NCBI GenBank assembly: GCA_900239685.1 | Contig: OENT01000538.1 | Span: 37,403 to 101,402 of the forward strand | Reading direction: 5' to 3' | From: Rotaria macrura | Lineage: Eukaryota; Rotifera; Eurotatoria; Philodinida; Philodinidae | DNA length: 64,000 bases | Shown: piece after piece, positions 1 through 12,115 of the stretch | How the letters are laid out: each line of letters opens with the position of its first letter | Numbering within the stretch: position 1 is the first letter of the stretch | Notes under the pieces: generated by a model | The model's database searches: none | The model's input: only the letters and a program-made list of their open reading frames with translations | What the model was told of the DNA's origin: nothing | Position numbers and translations under genes: made by a program

Positions 1-284
1 TAAACGGCCGTTTCCGTTAATTTTTTCACCGTTTGGTATGCACCGTATTACGGTCGCTTTTCAATGTGCCATATACGACCGTAATGGGCTGAATACTACA
101 TTTTTTGGCCGTGTTGCAGTCGTAATTAGCCGTTTACGGCGCAGAAAAATACGGCCGTAATACGGTGCATACCAAAACGTCAACATACGACGGTTTACGG
201 TGATTAACGATCGGAAACGGTAGTATACGTTATCGTAAACGTTCGTTCACGACCGTATTTGTTCGCCGTAATGCTCGTTCTGGG
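1..284. mobile_element. CpG-rich palindromic MITE, family A, right part (copy A1)
   Basis: AT-rich surroundings give way here to dense, mutually complementary motifs of the type TACGGCCGTA, CGTAAACGG and ACGACCGTA that can fold on each other. The right end reads CTCGTTCTGGG, which is complementary to the start of the copy at 54611 (CCCAGGTCGAGCAGAAC). The left end lies outside the window. No coding potential. A non-autonomous DNA transposon is the best explanation; the superfamily is not determined. Confidence 0.75.
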
Positions 285-641
285 TATATATAAGAAGAAA
301 AAAAAGAATAATGTATATGTTTATGTTACTCACTTCATTTTTTCTTGTATAGTATCAAATAAATAGATTTATGAATTTGAAGAAATTAAATCAAAAACAG
401 AAATAATTATGAAACCAAAACAAATGAATAAGATATGTATTTGGCAAATCCAAATCAAAATGGAGAATCGAAAATGAATTCGAGTTAAATAAAGAAAAAT
501 TCTCAGCTCCAGATACAAGTAAAACATGTCTCGACATAAATAAGAGCATTCTGAACAGTCAGATAATAATGGCGTGAGAAATCAAACAAAGAACATTTTT
601 ATTTTCCAAAGTACTCTGAGGGTACTTTGGTTTTTTTCAAA
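285..641. other. AT-rich intergenic stretch
   Basis: No gene or RNA seen. At about 606-630 a short perfect hairpin (stem CCAAAGTAC / GTACTTTGG) lies just before the next MITE. Confidence 0.5.
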
Positions 642-990
642 CCCAGGAGAATCATTCCGACCATTGGATCCGATCGGATCCGACAGGCATCCGATCATGT
701 TTGTATCGGAGTTTCTCTTATCCGATGAAATCCAATCAGATTCCTGGTTGCGATTCCTGATTCGGATCCCTAGTGTTGGATTTTATCGAATCCTACTATC
801 GGAATCCGATTGGATTTCATTGTGTGATCAGACAGTCCTCTACTGTTGGGTTGAAATGCTAATTCGTACTCAAATAAGAAAATAGGTTTCTTCCGTCGGA
901 TCCGTTACTGTTTCCACAACCCGGATTCCCATAAGATTTCATCGGATCGTAGGATCCGATCGGATTCTGTATAGGATTCATTCACCTGGG
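642..990. mobile_element. MITE rich in GGATCC/CCGATCGG motifs (family B)
   Basis: The ends are inverted copies: left CCCAGGAGAATCATTCC, and the right end read in reverse complement is CCCAGGTGAATGAATCC. A 2-bp AA flanks both sides (640-641 and 991-992), a possible target-site duplication. The interior is packed with GGATCC, CCGATCGGATCC and ATCCGAT motifs in both orientations, so the element is largely self-complementary. The 103-codon open frame inside (574-885) is explained by this repeat and is not a gene. Confidence 0.7.
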
Positions 991-2786
991 AAGTGCAAAA
1001 CATGGTACTTTTCCAAAATCGATGGTGACCTGGTTACTTTGCTTCTGCTTGGAATACTTGACGTTAGAAACACTGCTGGGTGCATATCATCACCATTGTA
1101 TGATTCTATTTAGTGCTGACCTCTATTAGGATGACGGAAAACATTACCAACTATGGTTCTAAACGCACTTCTTCTCATTTTCGCGTTACAAACTTAAATT
1201 TTGTCCGCTATTCTGGATGGATCGGAAAAGGTAGAAAAGAAAAATGTTGAAATGGAAAAATAACGAGAAACAAATGTCGAAACCAAAAATATGAGACAAA
1301 AATGACAAACGTGTAACATTGAATTGAGGGTGAGGAGACTCGTACTTCAATATACTATCGTTTTCGGCTTTTCTATTCATTTACGTTAGTTTTTTTCTGT
1401 TTCCGATATTTTTTCTTGCTTGCTTTTTCCATCATTCTGTTCTTCCGGACGTGGGCGTTATAAATTTTTTCGATTATTCTCGGCGTGCGATTGGACATCT
1501 TGGTAGCTTCACACTGATTCGCCAAAGCAGTACATCATGATCATGAGTCATTTGCTTTCAGACGGAATATTATTGTTTCCTCGGTACTGTTCTTTACGGA
1601 AATTTCCAACCTTGATATGACGCTCGTGAAATATTCTTACTCCATGGAAGGTTTTCCATTTGAAATAATTGCTTTTCACACCGCGATTAGGGATCAAAAA
1701 AAATTCATGGCTTGCTCATTTGAATGGATGGGTAAAAGCAGAAAGGGAAAATCTCGAAAATAAGCATGTCGAAAACAAGAAGATGAGATGAAAATAAATA
1801 TGTAAGATTGAATTGGCGGTGACAGAGACTTGTACTTCAATATACTCTCGTTTTCGGCTTTTCTATCCATCTACATTTATACTATTTTTATTTTCAATAT
1901 TTTTATTTTCGACATGTTTCCCTTTCGAGTGTTTTTTCTTTCTTTATTTTTCAATCATACCGCTCATTTCAGTTTTGACTAGTTTTTATTCGTCGACAAA
2001 CTCACTTGTCATGAGATTCAGAAAGGTGACTTCTTTTTTGTGCTACCTATACTGACAAAGTATATTGCTGTAAGAATATGTTCACATTTAATATCATTAA
2101 CTTTCATTTGTTGCTACATAGATATTTTCGATATGCAAAATAAACAGTTCTAAGAACGACTTTTCGGTTCATATCTTAATATTGCTATCGAATCCGAACG
2201 AACCTATGTTCAACATATAGAAAATGCACTATATTTCTAAGTTGATTTCTATGATCGCTAATCAGTTATGCTCCTTTATTACAGTTTCAAGCACTTCATT
2301 GATTTGTTAATAGAGTGACATATAAAGTATAGAGGTAAAGAGAAAAACTCAAATTAGTGAGTGAACTTCGAATAAGAAGTCGAAATAATTGAAGTATATA
2401 CTTCAACATTGATCCGTATAGTTTTATGAGAGAAGACTCAATCTTTTCTATTCAGTGCTGTGCACTTGTGTACCTTATTTTTCATTTCTACTTTATTTTT
2501 TTTCTATATTTTTATACCAACGTATTTCGGTCAAATTTTATCGACCGACGTCACGATTACTAAGACTCGTAGAAAACAAATTTTTGTTCTCTTTGAAGTA
2601 ATAAATGAATTGTAACGATTCATTTCTATGTAATAATGCGGATCATATTTCATAACTCGTAGACACAAATGATTTTCATGCTAAAATACTTGTTTACTTC
2701 CCAGATTTTCGTAAGAAATTTGACTAGAACTAAGGACTCGACTATCTTCACAAAAATTTGATTTTTCAAGTCCTTCATCCTCTACT
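991..2786. repeat. Two diverged foldback-like repeat copies (about 1225-1420 and 1725-1935) in non-coding DNA
   Basis: The segments at about 1225-1420 and 1725-1935 align as direct copies. They share CTTCAATATACT and CGTTTTCGGCTTTTCTAT, with looser similarity on either side. The second copy is itself partly self-complementary (CATGTCGAAAA near 1767 against TTTTCGACATG near 1907). Open frames on either strand are short and compositional. The rest of the stretch up to the TRAF gene shows no gene; it includes the TRAF upstream region. Confidence 0.45.
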
Positions 2787-4465
2787 ATGCAACATTTACG
2801 CTGTGGCTACGATGTATTTGAAATTGAAAAGGCAGCTGACAAATGCTTATGTATTTTTTGTCGACTGATCATCAAAGAACCAATTCAATTAAAGGAGTGT
2901 GGCCATCGGGCCTGTAAAGGATGTTATGAATCACGTGCAGCGTCCTTCACAAGTGATACAATGACCTGTCCTGTGAACGATTGCAATTGTTCTTTTCCCA
3001 AGAGTGAAGTAATGCTTGTTTTTCTATTGATGAAATGTTCTTCGAATGATTCAGGTAAATTTTTATTTTTTGAAGGTTATGCCTGATCGAGCATTTAAAA
3101 AAGAGTTAGAGGCGATCACTGTTGTTTGTGCTTATAAAAATGATAACAACTGCTCATGGAAAGGATATCTGAAGCTGTATCAAGTTTGTATTTGAAAAAT
3201 TTTTGCTTCGAACTTGAAACGAGTTGATTTAATTGATAGGAACATCTTGATCAAGCTCATATTCACCACCCATGTGATTTATGCAAGCAACAATTTTCAT
3301 CGAGTCAAGAATTAGAGCATCATCAAACTAAGACATGTCCATTTCTTTTTCAAGCATGTCCTTTAGCACCATTTTGTTGTAAAGACATGGTAACGAAAAC
3401 TAATTAAAAAAATTTGTTTCATCAATCTCTTTTTCATTAAAGATTCTAAAAGATAATTTCGCCGACCATCTATTGAGTGCGGCACATCAAGAGGCGCTAG
3501 CCTTCCTTTTAACTGGCAAGTATGAAGTTCAAGAAACACCTGATCAAGATCAATCAATGGATGCATCTGTCGCGAACAACGAGCTTGAACAACAAACTTC
3601 TGAGAAATTAGAAATTTTGGCCGAAAAAGTTCAAAAATTGAATGATGATACAGTTCATTTAAGCCGTGAATTTGTTAAATTGAATGAACTCTGTCAAATA
3701 GCAGTTCAAGAAGTGAATTATTTTCAAATATCCACCAATGAAAGAAATCAAAAAATGTCTAGTTTACAACCGAAACAAGAATCCATACAAAAAGAGATCG
3801 AAGTGTTGAAAAAAAATCTTGAAGAAAATCAACATGTATCGACAGATGGTACATTGACGTGGCGTGTAGATCGTGTGGCAGAACGAATGGCGGATGCTCA
3901 ATCAGAGCGAGAACCAAGTATCTATTCTCCGATATTTTATTCGTCGCCTACTGGCTACAAAATGCGTGCGCGTCTATATTTACACGGTGATGGTAATGCT
4001 AAGCGTACTCATATGTCTTTATTCTTTTTACTTATGAAAGGAGATTATGACGCACTCCTTCTATGGCCATTTTCGTACAAGGTAACATTTTGCTTGTTTG
4101 ATCAATCTGGAAACCACCGACATATTATTGATTCTTTTCGTCCGGATGTCAAATCCAATTCCTTTCAGCGTCCTACTGGCGACTCAAATATTGCTAGTGG
4201 TATACCAAAATTTTTCCCCCTCACAATGATTCAACAAGACGATAATCCTTTTGTCAGAGACGATATACTTTTTATCAAAGTTATTGTTGATCTTCATGAA
4301 ACACCGAAAATGATATTACCATTCATGCTAAATCTCAACCCTGGACTACCTAATCATGTACAACAAAGTTTAATTAATCAAGAAAAAGCCAAACGAGATA
4401 CACAACAGAATTCTCTTAATCTTATGTCATCAAATGCAACGTCGCCAGTGAATGCGTGCGGTTAG
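2787..4465 (+). CDS. TRAF-like RING E3 ubiquitin ligase / signalling adaptor
   Basis: Four exons, all joined in phase 0: 2787-3008, 3076-3183, 3240-3389, 3443-4465 (500 aa; introns 67, 56 and 53 bp). Residues about 20-66 form a RING finger (C22, C25, C38, H40, C43, C46, C60, C65). Residues about 80-170 carry Cys/His pairs of TRAF-type zinc fingers (CDLCKQQF, CPFLFQACPLAPFCC). About 205-290 is a coiled coil, and about 295-450 is a MATH/TRAF-C domain, starting with GTLTWRV and containing PTGYKMRARLYLHGDG. TRAFs bind receptor tails through MATH and promote ubiquitin transfer through RING. Order and length fit animal TRAFs. The start is the ATG at 2787, preceded by TTTTTCAAG. An AATAAA lies at about 4559, some 95 bp after the stop. 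Which TRAF subfamily it belongs to is not resolved. Confidence 0.88.
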
Positions 4466-7400
4466 AAAACAAAGAAGTAGATAGGACTACTGTTTAACGT
4501 ACTGTGTAAAGTTGTTAAAATACATCTTATTGCACTAAAAGGTTTTCCATCAATCGGAATAAATTGTTAACATAGCCTTTGTCGGTGTATTCAGATATTA
4601 TTTGCTATTTATAGTTAAAAGAAGAGAAGTAAGTAAAATACCAGATTTGAGCCTATACCGTTCTGTTTCAAATACAGAATAACTGCACTATTTTTAAGAA
4701 TAAATATGAGCAGAAATGCAAAGTTTACCGTTATCAATAAAGTTCCTATGCATAATAACGTCACTCACCAGTAAACTTGTCACGTACATACTCAAAGAAT
4801 TCATCTTAGCTATTGACAGAAACTCTAGAGGAAAAAGAGAATATAATTCATGTTTCGGCTAACCCAGTTCTACAAGAGATTTCAATAGTACTAAAATGGA
4901 ATAACAAAACAATTCTTTGATTCAAACGAAAGCTAAAACTAATGCTATTAATATATCATTCCCGTCTAATGTCTAAAGGTTTGATTCTCATTGTGTATTC
5001 AATAGACTTCATCAAATACAAACCTGGCGTTGATATTTACTTAGTGGGAATTTTCTAACTAAATGAAGGAATGAGTGAAGAGAATAACATATTACTATTG
5101 ATGCTGCATAGTACACCATGGGAAAATATTACTTCTGAGAAGAAATATATTTCTTGAAAGGAAAAGTGTGACAGATCAAGATTTGAAAGATCATTTTTGT
5201 AGGAGATTTACCTTTCAAAAGTGTAATCAAATATTTATTGAACAATCTTGATTCAAGCTTGAATTAAATAATAGCAAAGTGTCTTTTTTATAATTTGTAT
5301 TCATTACCATCGACTGACTCATATCGTTAACTCAACAAGATAACTTGTTAGTATGCAGATTTTCCGTGGCGATCAAGTAAATATCTCTTTTAATCTACTT
5401 GCTTTCACATTTAAGTTTTTGGGAAACTCTACATTTTTTCTGGAAGTTTCCAGAAAAAGACAATATTCATTGCATAAATTGATTATTTGAAATATATCAA
5501 CAAGAGTTGTATTGGATATCATCTATTCTAACGATACATTGATATGTGAATTGCATATATTGATACTTACTAATTGAGATCACATTATGCTTAGAAGAGA
5601 ACATTATCTTGATAGAAAAGTTCCTCAACACGTTTTATGCCAACTGAGTTAATATCGTTGTATAGAATTTTTCATTCACACTTCACTCAACATCGGCCAG
5701 TCGAAAAGGAGATTTTCTAACAGATATTTAGTTTACACATTAATCCTTATAGGCACAACAAGATATTTTGAGCTTTCATCGAACACAAATTTTTAACAAG
5801 AATAATTTTTGTGAACAACATCTTCTTGTGTAGATCTGTGAACAAATATTGATTATTTCGGCAGTTGCTCAATTTAAAACATGACCGGACGATTGAGCTC
5901 TCGACAGTTGAACCTAACACGAAACAGAAATTAATTTTTACACAACAAAATAACTTGATTTGAATAAATATACACTCGTGTCAAACGTTGGACAGAGCTC
6001 TTGCTCTTTGAAATTAGAAATATCTTGTAGTCCAGTTACGTTTACAATTATTTAAGGATGATTAAATTTGCATGTTGTTTAATTTCAAATCTATAATAGA
6101 TTGATTGATTTTCACGTGCTGAATTTCTACGAGAAGCTTATGGCTTATTGTAGAGAGCAAAAAATTGTTGCTACTTTAACAGATTCACCCCAGTAGTTTT
6201 GTCAAAAGTTCGAGCATGCATATGATCTATTTATCTTAGAACATAATATGTATTATCAAAACGTACATGCATAGCATGATTGTTTTTATAGCGAGGCTAA
6301 ATCCATTGAGATTTATGAACTTTCGCAAAAAAGAAATCGATCAAGTAGAAGTTGATTATTGTTTCTGAAAGAATTTATAATTGATACTGTAAAAACTTTT
6401 AAAAAGCAGACAATTATTGATGAAAATTATATTAACGTTTGAAAATATACTATTGGACCTATTTATTTAACTCTGTAAGATGTTTGACTTGCTAATGAAA
6501 ATAAGTATTCGTGAATTGTCTGCATGATAAGATGACTCTTTCTGATATGACTTCATCTCGTATTTCACCAATGGATCGAATCTCGATCAAGTGTCTTGTT
6601 TAATTAATCTATGAAGTCTCAAATATTGATGTGTTACTTGAGACTAATTGACGATTAATACTTGAATGAAAAGAAAATAAAGATGCTCATGCTTTAAAAA
6701 AGATTCCACAGATCCAGTTGCTTTTTCTGTGAAATGTTTTAGCAAGCCAACAGTAAGTAAAACCTCTCCGTAACAAAGCAGCACTCTAGAGAATTTCACA
6801 AAATCGAATTTAATCCTTTTCTTCATTCGCTATCGATCAATAAATTGTACAGAAATATTGTCACTTCGAAGAATCTATTTTAAGCTTTTCATTTGACTGT
6901 AACAGTAGTGCTCTTTGGTGTTCTTAATGCATTAAATGAATAGTATGGAATAAATTGATTTTTCTGAAAAAGTCTAATCATTCTAGAAAAAGAATATGGG
7001 ATAAACATAGGTATCGTGAAGTAACTTCAGATCCCCAATCTGTACTAATATCAGCATATGGATGCCAAAAGTATCAGTCATTTGAGTCGTTGAAGAATTT
7101 CTTCTACTACAAGTACACTGTAGACCTCCGATGTTAATCTGTTATCGTTACAATTCGTTTACTGTTTTGAGACAAATAGTAAGATCGATCAATACAGGGG
7201 TGTTCTGGCCACATGGGCGGTGACGGCTGGATGCTCCTCCCTCTCAATCATAAGAATTTTGTATTAATAAAGTATACTGAATACTATTTAAGAAACCGAG
7301 AAAAAACTTTAAAACATTAGAATTTTTTCTCAAAAAGCTAGCTTAGAAGTAAAAGTACATTAGGCATGATAAAATACAGGGGTGGCCCGATCAGATGGGT

Positions 7401-10400
7401 AGCATGTCAGACCATCGCCTCTCTTCCCCCTCAATCATCAAAAAGAATCGTCTTTATAGTGTGAAATCGACAATTTTCTTGTGTTTTGTTAGGAAAAAAA
7501 ATTTAGACCCCCGAAAAGTTATCAAAATTTGGTCGGTTTTCTACAACAAAAATGACTAAACTACCCCCTCCACTGGTGTTCGTCGATCCGGGACTTCCCT
7601 GGATCAATAGAGTACTATATTGAGTTGAGCAGACAATTTCTGTCAGTGAAATCTGGATAACATGAATATCACAGCAAGGGCTTTTCCAATTGTGTGTGTT
7701 AGACATCTGTTTCTTCGATGACGATTTTCAATTATGGATAATGTTGCATTACCGATGTCTATTTGTTCGTTCGTTATAAAAGATTAACTTTTGTCACAAA
7801 GCAGAAGTTAATTGTCAAGAGTTGTGTCACTATTCGAAATTAACCATCTCGTCGAATGTCAAGAGAAACTTTGCTAGTATCTTGCATTAAAAATTTTAAC
7901 TTCCGAAAGTTCACTATACTGCCGTGCAAGTTTTCTTGATGTAAATAATTATTACTAATAAACAACTTGCCTCGTATAAATCTAGTAACTCGTAGGATAA
8001 ATCAAACATGAAAGAAAAAAGCAGTTCCTGAAACAAGCCGACCTATGTAATGTCAGAGAAAAACGAATCAATTTTTGAAATTCATGATACAATTATCATG
8101 TATTTCAAAATTGAATGCTCGAATTAGAAAAAATAGATGAGTCTATTCAGTTAAAATATGGGGAGTACTTCTATTGATCATTTAACATATCAATCAACCA
8201 GAGTTTAGCATCGAACTAATTTTCATCGGGTTATTACTATCTATCTAAAAACTGAGATGAATATACAAGAAAAAGATTTTAACGCTATTAAAATGTTTTC
8301 ATTGAACAAGTTTGTGAAGAATTTTGCAAGTCGTACTAAAGTGCAGTATGATCTAAAACGTTGACTGTCAATTGAATTTGTTCTCTGATGAGAAATTGAA
8401 TTTTATGGATAAATAGATAGCTCGAATAAGTTCATACAATGGCAAAGGTCGTTTTTACATGATAAATAGAGAATATGAATCTAAGAGTACATGTCATCAG
8501 TTTACAAGATAATTTTGCAGATATATTCTCATTCGCTAATACTTAGTGAAAAGAATCACAGAGAGAGAGAGAGAAAGAGATAGTTGGTATCATATATGTA
8601 TCGAACTATATTTTTTTCATTGTAAAGAAAAAATACTAAAGAAAACAATCATTACCAGGGTTATAATTCAATATCAACGAAGACAGATACTGCATAGAGA
8701 AATTTTAAAAGCAAGCATATGTTACATTACACCCATTCTCTCTATTTAGTTGTCTTATGATCGACAAAGATGCAAGTAGTCTTGAACTAGCAAGGAATGA
8801 CACGAATGGTTTACTTCAATTTTAAATTCATTCACATCAACTTAAAATCTTCAATAGATAAATACAAGTTACTAGCATGAATATTTTCAATCAAATGATT
8901 AACTAAAAACATAAGAAAGAAAAAGACTTAATCGACAAAACTATTTTAGACTTCTATCAGATGTTTTGTATACATTGATTCATTTTATTCTCTTCGAGAA
9001 TGTGCACTCAGGATAATAATTTAATGTATATGTAAGTACTTGAGTTGGCTTAATTAAGATAAGTTGCATGTGCTATTTGAAATCAAATATAAATAGAATT
9101 TCGATTCGATAATGAAGAATACCTTTGTAAATATTGTTATCGTCTGCAGCCTCAAGTAAATAGAATTTCTAGCATAATACGATGCATTTTATAATAAGAC
9201 TGCGATTCTTAAGTATGCTCGATATAGGATTCGATAGACATGAACCCTGGGGTAAAGGGAAAATCAATACAAAAGTTTATTCTTACCTTGAATGAGTCGA
9301 TATTTTTCTAATTCTTTCAGTTTTTAATGTACGATTAGTTTAATTGTGATTATTTTGTCGTTCACGATCCGGTAACACTGCGGTTAACACTGATTTTCAT
9401 ACTTTCTTGAAACAGCTATCTCAAATATCAAAGTTTGTTATTAAATAATCATAACTTTCATATACGCATACTAATAAAACTTGAAAATAAATCATTGATA
9501 TTCGATAAGTTGACATATCTGATGGCAGATTTTATTGTATTGCTTATCAATATTGTGATAGCTTCATATATCCTGTAACTATGAATACTATGTACGCATG
9601 TTCGTGTATTAGATTGGCTTCAAAGGGAACGTGTACGAATAAATGAATTCTGAAAAATTTTCATAAAAAATAAACATGAATCTTATTCTATGTAATGACA
9701 ACTGTTAGCAAGATTCTTTTAAATAAAACAAATTAATCAATGGAAATAAAATCATTTTGTTTTTATTAACGTATTTCATTTTATTAAAAAGAACGAGATA
9801 TAGACTGTGGGTAATACAAAATTTTATTGCGTTTCTTCGTATTACATTTATTTTAAGTAATTAAACATTATCTGTTATGTGTTTAATGATTGCTGTAAAC
9901 ATAGCATTACTAAAGAAAATCGACTAGATGGCTTTTGAAGACACATTTGAGTATATCTAAAGACAAATTTCAATTCAATATGTGATATTTCATTTTATCA
10001 AACTTCATCAGATAGCAACAAAAAAGATTCATTTACGGTAATGCATCATATTTCGATGAGAAAAGTTCTCATACGTTGAATCCTATTTTCTAGTCTCAAT
10101 GTGAGTAATTAGTAGTGGATTTATAAGTTTTTTTTTCTATGCGAATGTATAGATAATTTGATATAATGCATGTTTATTCGTTTTATATTCATTAGGATTT
10201 TATGTTGAAAAAAACCTTGAGTATTGCGTTAGCTAAAGTATTACCGAATATGATGTTTTGATGGTAGAAGTATTTCTTTTTTATCATCATCGTTTGATTT
10301 ACATATAGAACGTTTATTTCATTAATTTTCTGCTTCTGAAAAAAACCATCTTACAGCGTGAGAATCTACTGAGACAAGTATCTGTGTCTAGTGCATTTAC

Positions 10401-12115
10401 GAATGGAATAATCGAAATTTACTGTTTTCTAATTGCGTTTCATTTTGAATAAGATTTAACGGTGATTGATCAGTTTGGCTTGACAATTTTCATTTTTTTA
10501 ATTTCTAGACTCTTTAAACTGGATCACATTTATAAAATTTTAGTCGAAGAATATTTACAAGGAATAGCTTCATCGAACATTGATGCTATTGAATGAAAAC
10601 AAAAAATAAATAAAAAATAAGGGAAGTTCCTGTCTTTCAAAGTTAACTAAATTAACCAAAACATGCATGAAAGGCAGGGATATGACGTCAATCAATAACA
10701 ACAATATGAAACTATAGTCGAAAAAAGACTCATCAGTCCCTCGATTTTTCTGTTACTAGGTGAATATCTATTATATCCGTTCGGTATATATGGCTATAGT
10801 TGAGATATTGTATGCATAAATTAAGTATACAAGTAAATGTTTTTTGTTTTCGACGAAAGGAAGGAAGTGAGAGCAGTTAAGTTTATATCTGACGATATTA
10901 ATTTATGAAAATACTTATTCACTCTTTTGCTTTCTAGTGTATGATGACGATAAATCTTAAAGTATAATTTTGATACGAATGATTGACATTAAATTTAATA
11001 TTATGAATGTGTAATTGCTTCTCTATGAAAGAATAATTTATATGTTCATGCAGAAACTTGTGGTGAACATATTTTTATTCTTTGATCGAAAAAGAGAGCA
11101 TGTAAATTGTGAAGTCTAACAGTAGATTTGGTTGATTTTTATTTACTTATCGATATTATTTATATAGAATAGATTTTATGGTTAAATGAATCTAATTTTG
11201 TACTTTCTCAACTTTTCTAATGTGTGTAATGTGTCATTTTGAACAATGTGATAATGAAACTATTATTAATGGCGTAGGCAACTGTAAAATTATGGCACAG
11301 TTAAAACGACGAAAATGAACTGATCAATTTTCCTGAACGATGAATAGCTGAAAACTCATAATAAATGGATGCTTGATTTTAATAAGCCGAGAGTTTGATA
11401 CATACTATGGAGAGCTTCACTATCAACTGTGTTAGTGTGTTTCGTATTTTTGTTTTCCGCTTTTTCTCATCATATTCATCTTCTAGAAAAACGAGCTAAC
11501 CATAAAAGAAATTCAAATTTTTATTCGTACTTATATTATATCATGTGGTCTGAAAATTTCAATAGATAAGTGAATGTGTTCTATATTTCCCTGTGAATAT
11601 AGAGCAAAATGATAAAACATTTTTCTCTAATATATGCTGTATACTTAGTGATGTTGCTTTTTTCAACACTAGCAAAAGGAGTTTATCTATTCTCTTAACA
11701 TGGACTCTATGGTTATATTCGGTCTATCTTACAACCCTGTTATATTAATTATTACCACAATTTTTTTACGGATGTCTCTCCGAACAAAAAAAGTCACCTT
11801 GAAGAGCCGTCATTCTTACAAAATGTATCTTGACAATAAAAACTAACAATAGGAAAAGCGAGCCGATCGTAGAAATGCCTTTATAATTCTCACGTATGCA
11901 TAAATTAATGAAAACTGCGCTTTCTGCTTTTTGTCTATCACACTAAATTACTGCTATAAATCCCGTTCGCTATGTTGTTCATCATTCACTCTTTCTGTTT
12001 CTCTCGCTTCAATAATGTAAAATTCTTGGCCTTGTTCCTCTTTTTTTTGGGGCGAGCTCTGCTGCTCTTCCACTGCATGTCATTTCAACGTTTCCGATAA
12101 AAAACGCGCGTGAGT
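4466..12115. other. Long non-coding stretch (gene desert), low-complexity AT-rich
   Basis: No open frame above 67 codons and no recognisable domain on either strand over more than 7.5 kb. Seen within it: direct copies of a hAT-like end (CAGGGGTG at 7195 and 7377), a GA microsatellite at about 8560-8582, and a small inverted repeat near 10629-10678 (CCTGTCTTTCA / TGAAAGGCAGG). It may hold regulatory DNA for TENT5 or decayed repeats. Confidence 0.5.
7195..7440. repeat. Two direct copies of a CAGGGGTG-type transposon end
   Basis: Positions 7195 and 7377 both begin ATACAGGGGTG (counting the preceding bases) and run into related text ending CCCTCAATCAT about 50-60 bp later. CAGGGGTGG also starts the mini-element at 48882. 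CAGGGG-type ends are common in hAT elements, so these are probably remnants. No partner end or target duplication could be assigned. Confidence 0.4.

Noticed and set aside
574-885. 103-codon plus-strand open frame
   Set aside because: Lies across a MITE full of GGATCC/CCGATCGG inverted motifs; no domain, starts outside and ends inside the repeat.
8560-8582. GA, TA and GT simple repeats (also about 12757, 21655, 38214)
   Set aside because: Ordinary microsatellites without special structure.
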